DNA of 6,615 nucleotides. It comes from Clostridia bacterium (lineage in GTDB: Bacteria; Bacillota_A; Clostridia; Peptostreptococcales; Anaerovoracaceae). Below the pieces are notes generated by a model that ran no database searches, was not told the origin of the DNA, and saw only the letters and a list, made by a program, of their open reading frames with translations. Below, piece after piece: positions 1 through 4,817 of this stretch. The stretch is taken from assembly GCA_024403175.1 (NCBI GenBank), contig JAKSSI010000076.1, positions 1 through 6,615 of the forward strand. The letters run 5' to 3'. Positions within the stretch are counted from its first letter, which is position 1. Each line of letters opens with the position of its first letter. Position numbers and translations under genes: made by a program.

Positions 1-732
1 GCACTTCTTGTATTGTCTACGGCTACATATGCCTGGTTTACTTTTTCTCCAGCGGCTACAGTTGAGCCTATGCAAGGAAAGATTTCGGAAGGCGGAATTG
101 AAATTCTTATTTCCAATTCTCCTGATGGCCCATTTGCAGAAAGCTGCGATTTAATCTTAAGTTCTACTGCCGATGTTCTTCATCCGGTTTCTACAGCAGA
201 TCTTAAGACTTTTAGTATTGCATCAAGACAAAGTAAAGAAGGAATTGTTACAGGCTTTAGAAACATTTCTGAAGATGTAGGCAAGCACATTATCAAAGGC
301 ACTGTATATCTTACTTCAATAGATTCTCCATGCGATGTCTATTTTGAAATGGATTATATGGATTTCGGCACAGATATTCAGGCTTTAGCTTCTATGCGCT
401 TTGGTATGATTATAGACGGCAATACCTACATTTTTAAGCTTGATGAATTTGGTAATACTGCTGCAGCTACAAAGCGTGCAACAGTTGAAAAAGAAAATTC
501 TGTTTACAATGGGTCGGAGCTTATAGCAGACCCTTCTGTAAGCATTAAATCATATTCAAATTCCGGTACTTTAGAAAATCCGGTTGCAGGAGATGCTCCT
601 CTTGCTCATATTAATGCAGACGAAGTAATTACAGTAGATTACTTCCTGTATTTAGAGGGTTGCGACGAAAACTGCTTCAATGATGTTATGAATAAAGACG
701 TGGCTTTAAGCTTCGGCTTTGTTGGCGTATAG
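1..732 (+). CDS. SipW-dependent-type exported protein, paralog 1 (5' partial)
   Basis: The frame is open from base 1, so the gene begins upstream. The first codons read A-L-L-V-L-S-T-A-T-Y-A-W-F-T, the end of a hydrophobic signal segment. The TTG at 13 lies inside that segment and is not a credible start. The T-Y-A-W-F motif is the SipW-cognate signal-peptide signature (TasA/camelysin-type secreted proteins). Cleavage after the Ala at window residue 11 is predicted by analogy with TasA. 243 residues are visible. The body is acidic and probably beta-rich, with P-V-S-T-A-D-L near bases 184-207 and E-G-C-D-E-N-C at 655-675. Both motifs recur in the next two genes, so the three are paralogs. This copy has extra cysteines (S-C-D, P-C-D and G-C-D) that the others lack. 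The role is likely a surface or matrix/fibre subunit, but its exact function is not recognised. Confidence 0.85.
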   Translation, partial: ALLVLSTATYAWFTFSPAATVEPMQGKISEGGIEILISNSPDGPFAESCDLILSSTADVLHPVSTADLKTFSIASRQSKEGIVTGFRNISEDVGKHIIKGTVYLTSIDSPCDVYFEMDYMDFGTDIQALASMRFGMIIDGNTYIFKLDEFGNTAAATKRATVEKENSVYNGSELIADPSVSIKSYSNSGTLENPVAGDAPLAHINADEVITVDYFLYLEGCDENCFNDVMNKDVALSFGFVGV

Positions 733-737
733 AGGTG
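731..737 (+). promoter_or_regulatory. Ribosome binding site deciding the start of the second exported-protein gene
   Basis: AGAGGTG overlaps the TAG stop of the upstream gene and sits 6 bases before the ATG at 744. A longer reading from the GTG at 735 would use part of this site as its own start codon, so ATG 744 is preferred. The overlap also suggests translational coupling to the upstream gene. Confidence 0.65.
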
Positions 738-743
738 CAGCTT

Positions 744-1562
744 ATGAAGAGTAACAATCTTAGAAAAACTGCATTAACAATAATTTTACTACTGCTCGTT
801 ATAGCTTCTTTAGGCGGAGCTGTAACTTACGCATGGTTTACATACAATTCATCTGTATGGACTAATCGAATTGAAGCTAAAACTTCTTCTCCGGAAGTTA
901 AGCTTCTTTTGGCATTAAAAAAAGAACCTTTTGAAGGCAAAGATGAATTAAATCTTGCTGCTACTCAAATAAACGAAAAGGGCAATATCGAAAAGTTAAT
1001 GCCTGTTTCCACAGCAGATTTAACAAAGTTTGTTTATAACAATGGTGTAGAAGTAGAAGACGAAGAATCTATTTTCCACGGGGTATTCTATGTAATGGCT
1101 CAGGGAAATCTTCAGTCCGATGCACAGCTGGCTCTTTACTTCGACGATGAAAATTGTGTTATTAAAGCCGACGATGATGACAGCCTTTTCTTAAATGCAG
1201 GCCGCCTTGGCCTTAAATTTGAAAATGCCGACCCAGTTATCATTGCCCTTAGCGATAAATCAAACAACAAATCAGATCAGATTGAAAATACAGTATTAAA
1301 CGGAAATTTAATCCCTTCAGGCAATGTTCTTAAAAAGACAACTTCGGGTGCTGTTACTTATGTTACAGACCCTGCCATTAGTTTTAAGGACGCAGGCATC
1401 TCCGATTTAAGCTCAGAGCCTTTTGCTATGCTGGATTTAAACACCGTTTATCAGATGGATATTTTTTTCTATTTGGAAGGCACAGATCCTGATTGCTCCG
1501 ATGCCGTAAAGGAAGACGCCGCATCAGTAAAGCTTGCTTTCTATGGTGCAGTGGTGGAGTAG
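744..1562 (+). CDS. SipW-dependent-type exported protein, paralog 2
   Basis: A complete gene of 272 residues starting at ATG 744. It has a basic N-terminus (K2, R7, K8), a hydrophobic core at residues 9-27 and T-Y-A-W-F-T at 28-33; SipW-type cleavage after Ala30 is predicted by analogy with TasA. The mature part is acidic (runs such as E-D-E-E and D-D-D-D) and would be secreted or surface-retained. There is no LPXTG motif and no second membrane segment. It aligns by eye with paralog 1: P-V-S-T-A-D-L-T-K-F in the first half, D-P-A-I-S-F near residue 210 against D-P-S-V-S-I, and Y-L-E-G-T-D-P-D-C ending at Cys251. Both finish in a short hydrophobic strand. The likely role is a subunit of an extracellular fibre or matrix, processed by the peptidase encoded at 2362. 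No named family beyond the signal-peptide class is recognised. Confidence 0.88.
   Translation: MKSNNLRKTALTIILLLLVIASLGGAVTYAWFTYNSSVWTNRIEAKTSSPEVKLLLALKKEPFEGKDELNLAATQINEKGNIEKLMPVSTADLTKFVYNNGVEVEDEESIFHGVFYVMAQGNLQSDAQLALYFDDENCVIKADDDDSLFLNAGRLGLKFENADPVIIALSDKSNNKSDQIENTVLNGNLIPSGNVLKKTTSGAVTYVTDPAISFKDAGISDLSSEPFAMLDLNTVYQMDIFFYLEGTDPDCSDAVKEDAASVKLAFYGAVVE
1556..1559 (+). promoter_or_regulatory. Ribosome binding site embedded in the end of the second exported-protein gene
   Basis: GGAG lies within the last codons of the upstream gene (GTG GTG GAG TAG), 7 bases before ATG 1567. It favours ATG 1567 over the upstream in-frame TTG at 1534, which would prepend about 11 residues overlapping the previous gene and bury the basic N-terminus. 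Confidence 0.6.
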
Positions 1563-1566
1563 AGCG

Positions 1567-2304
1567 ATGAACGATAGCAAGAAGAAAATGTCATCCCTTA
1601 CACTGCTGGGCGCATCCATCAGACTTCTCGTTGTGGCTTTAGTAGCTGTAAGTACCATAACTTTCGCGTGGTTTACAATTTCCGATAATACCCGCGTTAG
1701 CATGCTTAGCATGGATGTTACTACAGGTAAGTCTCTTAGAATAGACGTAGAGCCTCACGCTTTATATGAGGACTACAAGCAGTCTCTTCCATGGGCAGAC
1801 ATTAATAATTATGTAAAGGCTCACAGAAATGTAGATTACGATACAGTTCCTCTTGAACCTGTTACATCAAAAGATGCAAAAAATTTCTATACACAAAAGG
1901 GTGCTCCTGTTTATACAGACCAGCTTCAGTACATTGAGTATGTGCTGCACTTTAAGTCTCAAGACCACGTGCTGGTTCATTTAACAGAAGCAAACTCTGC
2001 AAAGGCTAACGATGGCACAAAGATTCTTTCTCCAACAGCAGCTCTTCCAAGAGCAATGCGTATTGGATTTGAAATGCCAGACGGAAGCACACACATTTAT
2101 AGAACCAATAGCGAAATCGACTATATGCAGCAAGATGCAACAACTTTGCTCTTTGATTTGCCTGCAGATACAGACCTTCCTGTAACGGTTCGCATTTGGA
2201 TTGAAGGAACAGACCCTGCGTGCACAAATGCACTTAAGGGAAAAGATTACACACTTATGATGCGCTTTATTGCTACTGACTTAGATTTCAGAGCGATTGA
2301 GTAA
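1567..2304 (+). CDS. SipW-dependent-type exported protein, paralog 3
   Basis: A gene of 245 residues starting at ATG 1567, only 4 bases after the previous stop. The N-terminus is basic (K5-K7, R19), with a hydrophobic core at about residues 20-31 and T-F-A-W-F-T at 32-37. Cleavage after Ala34 is predicted by the SipW/TasA rule. The mature protein is the most diverged of the three. It keeps P-V-T-S-K-D in place of P-V-S-T-A-D, and I-E-G-T-D-P-A-C ending at Cys219, then a closing hydrophobic strand (M-M-R-F-I-A). It is less acidic than paralog 2 and contains more His and Tyr. As the last of the three, directly before the peptidase gene, it could be a minor or anchoring subunit of the same structure, but nothing in the sequence proves this. 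Export and kinship are well supported; function is not. Confidence 0.85.
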   Translation: MNDSKKKMSSLTLLGASIRLLVVALVAVSTITFAWFTISDNTRVSMLSMDVTTGKSLRIDVEPHALYEDYKQSLPWADINNYVKAHRNVDYDTVPLEPVTSKDAKNFYTQKGAPVYTDQLQYIEYVLHFKSQDHVLVHLTEANSAKANDGTKILSPTAALPRAMRIGFEMPDGSTHIYRTNSEIDYMQQDATTLLFDLPADTDLPVTVRIWIEGTDPACTNALKGKDYTLMMRFIATDLDFRAIE

Positions 2305-2321
2305 TATAAAATCGATACCTA

Positions 2322-2339
2322 AAAAATTTGCAAATTTTT
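2322..2339 (+). promoter_or_regulatory. Perfect 18-base AT-rich palindrome between the exported-protein genes and the peptidase gene
   Basis: AAAAATTTGCAAATTTTT is identical to its reverse complement and is centred between bases 2330 and 2331. It lies in the only sizeable gap of the window, 17 bases after the stop at 2304 and 22 bases before ATG 2362. As DNA it could be an operator. As RNA it would make a weak A-U hairpin with almost no loop, so it is at best a poor terminator or a partial attenuator. A TATAAAAT string at 2305-2312 could be a -10 element, but I find no convincing -35 at the right distance. Confidence 0.35.
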
Positions 2340-2350
2340 ATCTAATAAAA

Positions 2351-2356
2351 AAGAGG
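2351..2356 (+). promoter_or_regulatory. Ribosome binding site of the signal peptidase gene
   Basis: AAGAGG sits 5 bases ahead of ATG 2362, separated from it by a run of five T residues. It supports that start, which also leaves a short basic N-terminus (K2, K5) before the first membrane helix. Confidence 0.6.
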
Positions 2357-2361
2357 TTTTT

Positions 2362-3051
2362 ATGAAAGCTAGTAAAGTGCTTAACGTAATTATCAGCATC
2401 ATTTTATGGGTGGTAATTATCGTTGCCGCTTTGTTTGCGTTTACAACTCTTGCTACAAGAGATTCAAACAAAGTTGCTAATCTGTTTGGTTTTACACCAC
2501 TGACAGTTCAGTCTGATTCCATGGTGCCAACTTTTAGCGCAGGCGATATGATTATCATTAAAAAGTGTAACACAGCTGATCTTAAGGAAGGCGACATCAT
2601 CACTTTCCACACAATTATTCAGAATCAGTATGTGCTTAACACTCACAGAATTGCTTCTATTGTCAGCAATGGCTCGGTTCGTTCTTATACAACCAAGGGT
2701 GACAACAACCTCATAGAAGACTCTCATATTATTGCTGATGGAGACATTGTCGGAAAATATGTAACAAAGATTGGTGGATTTGGTAAGGTTATCGACTTCC
2801 TTTCCAGCTCCATGGGCTTCCTTATCTGCATTGTACTTCCAATGCTGCTCTTCTTTGCGTATGAAGTTTACCACCTCATCGTAATTAGTATTCAGCTTAA
2901 GAAGGCTACAGCAATAGAAGCGGCTCAGGAAGCACAGGCTGCTAACGCCGACGTAGACGCAAAGCTTGCAGAAATGCAGAGATTAGCAGCGGAAGCAGAG
3001 GCTAAACTTGCAGAAGCTAGAAGGCTTACAGAAGAGAAAAAGTCTGAATAA
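2362..3051 (+). CDS. SipW/ER-type signal peptidase I with cytoplasmic coiled-coil tail
   Basis: A gene of 229 residues. Membrane helix 1 spans residues 6-29. The catalytic domain follows with S-D-S-M-V-P at 51-56, where Ser53 is the expected nucleophile. T-H-R-I at 94-97 puts His95 where bacterial LepB enzymes have lysine, and T-K-G-D-N-N at 111-116 carries the conserved Asp114. This Ser-His arrangement defines the archaeal/ER class that includes Bacillus SipW. Membrane helix 2 spans about 152-175. The predicted topology places the active site outside and both ends in the cytoplasm. The enzyme should remove the T-[YF]-A-W-F signal peptides encoded just upstream. Residues 180-229 form an Ala/Glu/Lys/Arg-rich coiled coil with a 14-residue repeat, which B. 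subtilis SipW lacks as far as I know. The tail could contact the coiled-coil proteins encoded downstream (inference). It is a SipW family member, but orthology to sipW is not shown, so no symbol is given. Confidence 0.92.
   Translation: MKASKVLNVIISIILWVVIIVAALFAFTTLATRDSNKVANLFGFTPLTVQSDSMVPTFSAGDMIIIKKCNTADLKEGDIITFHTIIQNQYVLNTHRIASIVSNGSVRSYTTKGDNNLIEDSHIIADGDIVGKYVTKIGGFGKVIDFLSSSMGFLICIVLPMLLFFAYEVYHLIVISIQLKKATAIEAAQEAQAANADVDAKLAEMQRLAAEAEAKLAEARRLTEEKKSE
2959..3042 (+). repeat. Two 14-residue heptad-pair repeats in the peptidase tail
   Basis: Residues 200-213 (A-K-L-A-E-M-Q-R-L-A-A-E-A-E) and 214-227 (A-K-L-A-E-A-R-R-L-T-E-E-K-K) are a tandem pair. Fourteen residues equal two heptads, consistent with a canonical left-handed coiled coil. 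The DNA copies have diverged mainly at third positions, so this is an old duplication or selected periodicity, not a recent slip. Confidence 0.6.
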
Positions 3052-3068
3052 AAAGAAAAGAGAAAACT

Positions 3069-4811
3069 ATGAGTGAATTCTTAAAGTTTGCTTTCGAACT
3101 TATTTCACAAATTATTTATAACCTTGTACAGTGGGTAGTAGGCATTGTTACAGGTTTCGTTAGACTGTTCTTTGGAGTTGAACAATACGATTCCATTAGA
3201 AGAGTTTACTTCCAGGATATGGGCATTGCTGCCAAGGCAATGTCTATTCTGCTTATGATTATTCTTGCAGCGATTCCTATTTTGATCGTAATCATAATCA
3301 TTAAGAGAATAATTCTTAATGCCAGACTCAGAGCGCAGTCTGATGATAACGTTACACTCTATAAGGAAATCGGCAGATTAAATAAGCAGGTTATGACTCT
3401 TATGGACGAAAAGAACATGATTCTCGCCCTTAAGACTGGTGCCAATACATCTGCCGCTGTAGCTCAGTACGCAGATGAAAATGGTGTAGCTAACGGAGCC
3501 GGTGCTGGAATTGCAGATCCTCTTGCCGACCCAGTTGCAGGCCTTGCTTATGGCGGCCCTGCTGTTGGCGGTGTTGCTACTGGCGCAGTTATGGCTGGTG
3601 GCATGGGCGGTTCTGTTAACTTAACTGGAGAAGCAAAGATTAACGAAGATGCTATTGCATCTGCTGCAGCTGCTGCATCTGTTGCTGCTGCACAGGCAAA
3701 GGTTAAGGCTGAAGATGAAGAACGTGCTAGCGTTAACAGATTCCCTAAGCTTCAGGCTGTTGATATTAAATACGAAGACTTAGACATGCCAGAGTACAAC
3801 TACGACATTACTCTGGAAGATTTTGCAGAAGGCTTCAGATTATTTGCATCCAGCCAGATGCACCTTTATTACTCACCAGAAATCGTAAGACGTTTCGTTG
3901 CAGGTATGGCTGCATCTAAGGTACTTATTCTTGAAGGTATCTCTGGTACAGGTAAAACATCTCTGCCATATTCCTTCAGCAGATACTTAGATTATCCAGC
4001 AACTATCGTTTCTGTTCAGCCATCTTACAGAGATAGAACAGAACTTCTCGGATACTTCAACGAATTCTCTAAGCGTTTCAATGAAACTGAATTCCTCCGT
4101 GCGCTTTACGAAGCAAGCTACAGAGGAGAACCAAACTTCATTGTATTAGACGAAATGAACCTTGCTCGTATTGAGTACTACTTTGCAGAAATGCTTTCCG
4201 TATTGGAAATGCCAAGCAAAGATGAATGGGTATTAGACCTTGTTCCAACAGCATGGCCTGGCGACCCACTTAAGCTTGATGCCGGCAAGATTATAGTTCC
4301 TCCAAACATTTGGTTTGTTGGTACTGCAAACAACGACGACTCTACATTTACAATTACAGATAAGGTTTACGACCGTGCTATTCCAATTGAACTTAACGAC
4401 AGAGCTGATGCATTTGAATGCGATCTTCAGCCTCGTTGCCAGATTAGCTTCGAGCACCTTACTGAACTTTTCGAAAAGGCAAAGGAAGATTATCCTATCA
4501 GCGAATCTACTCTTGCTAAGATGATTAAGTTTGACCAATATCTTCAGACAAGATTTAAGCTTGCCTTTGGTAATCGTATTGTTAAGCAGATGTACGACTT
4601 CATTCCTGTATATGTGGCATGCGGCGGCACAGAACTTGATGGTATGGATTACATCATCGCAAGAAAAGTACTTAAGAAATTTGAATCTCAGAATATCAGC
4701 TTTGTAAGAGACGAAATTAAGGGACTCATTCAGTACCTTGATAAGGTCTTTGGTGAAAACCACATGAACGATTCTCGTTCATATCTGCTGAGAATTCAGA
4801 ATCTTTATTAA
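3069..4811 (+). CDS. Membrane-anchored McrB-like AAA+ ATPase
   Basis: A gene of 580 residues with a weak AAGAG ribosome binding site 6 bases upstream. Hydrophobic segments at about 4-36 and 57-78 suggest a membrane hairpin. The basic stretch after the second (K79, R80, R86, R88) places the rest in the cytoplasm. A short helical, possibly coiled-coil stretch (about 90-120) leads into a Gly/Ala-rich linker (139-222). The AAA+ core has Walker A G-I-S-G-T-G-K-T at 290-297, Walker B F-I-V-L-D-E-M-N at 357-364, and sensor 1 G-T-A-N-N-D-D at 418-424, with R436 a candidate arginine finger. The order and wording match McrB, including an N-x-x-D (N421, D424) in the place of McrB's M-N-x-x-D GTP motif; ATP or GTP preference is therefore uncertain. 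A helical lid runs to residue 580. The DUF2357-like gene next door matches the usual McrB-McrC pairing. A MoxR/AAA_5-type ATPase is the alternative reading. Confidence 0.85.
   Translation: MSEFLKFAFELISQIIYNLVQWVVGIVTGFVRLFFGVEQYDSIRRVYFQDMGIAAKAMSILLMIILAAIPILIVIIIIKRIILNARLRAQSDDNVTLYKEIGRLNKQVMTLMDEKNMILALKTGANTSAAVAQYADENGVANGAGAGIADPLADPVAGLAYGGPAVGGVATGAVMAGGMGGSVNLTGEAKINEDAIASAAAAASVAAAQAKVKAEDEERASVNRFPKLQAVDIKYEDLDMPEYNYDITLEDFAEGFRLFASSQMHLYYSPEIVRRFVAGMAASKVLILEGISGTGKTSLPYSFSRYLDYPATIVSVQPSYRDRTELLGYFNEFSKRFNETEFLRALYEASYRGEPNFIVLDEMNLARIEYYFAEMLSVLEMPSKDEWVLDLVPTAWPGDPLKLDAGKIIVPPNIWFVGTANNDDSTFTITDKVYDRAIPIELNDRADAFECDLQPRCQISFEHLTELFEKAKEDYPISESTLAKMIKFDQYLQTRFKLAFGNRIVKQMYDFIPVYVACGGTELDGMDYIIARKVLKKFESQNISFVRDEIKGLIQYLDKVFGENHMNDSRSYLLRIQNLY
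3483..3734 (+). repeat. Gly/Ala-rich low-complexity linker in the AAA+ protein
   Basis: Residues 139-222 are dominated by Gly, Ala and Val up to about 184, with G-G and A-G pairs. After a short T-G-E-A-K stretch comes an Ala-rich helix (194-214) containing five consecutive Ala codons. This separates the membrane hairpin from the ATPase core and is likely a flexible tether. It is not part of a known catalytic fold. Confidence 0.7.
4764..4782 (+). other. Inverted repeat near the 3' end of the AAA+ gene
   Basis: ATGAACGA (4764-4771) and TCGTTCAT (4775-4782) are perfect reverse complements around a TTC loop, giving an 8-base-pair stem. It lies inside the coding sequence, 35 bases before the next start codon. 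No T-run follows, so it is not a terminator. It could affect coupling to the following gene, or be chance. Confidence 0.3.
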
Positions 4812-4817
4812 TAGCTT

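Noticed and set aside
13..15. TTG as the start codon of the first gene
   Set aside because: The frame is open to base 1 and the TTG falls inside the hydrophobic signal segment just before T-Y-A-W-F. The two paralogs have more than 25 residues ahead of that motif, so the true start is upstream of the window.
735..737. GTG as the start of the second exported-protein gene
   Set aside because: It overlaps the AGAGGTG ribosome binding site that serves ATG 744, and has no site of its own at good spacing.
1534..1536. TTG as the start of the third exported-protein gene
   Set aside because: It would overlap the previous gene and has no ribosome binding site. ATG 1567 has GGAG at 7 bases and gives a normal signal peptide.
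2305..2312. TATAAAAT as a -10 promoter element
   Set aside because: The best -35-like string (TTGCTA at 2270) is about 29 bases away, too far for a standard promoter, and other hexamers at the right distance do not match.
2322..2339. Palindrome as an intrinsic terminator
   Set aside because: The stem would be almost entirely A-U with practically no loop, and no GC-rich core precedes a T-run, so efficient termination is unlikely.
2464..2874. 136-residue open frame on the minus strand
   Set aside because: It is antisense to the signal peptidase catalytic region and its composition looks like a shadow of that gene, with no ribosome binding site or motif of its own.
4233..4763. 176-residue open frame on the minus strand
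   Set aside because: It is antisense to the conserved ATPase core, has no recognisable domain, and reflects the codon bias of the + strand gene.
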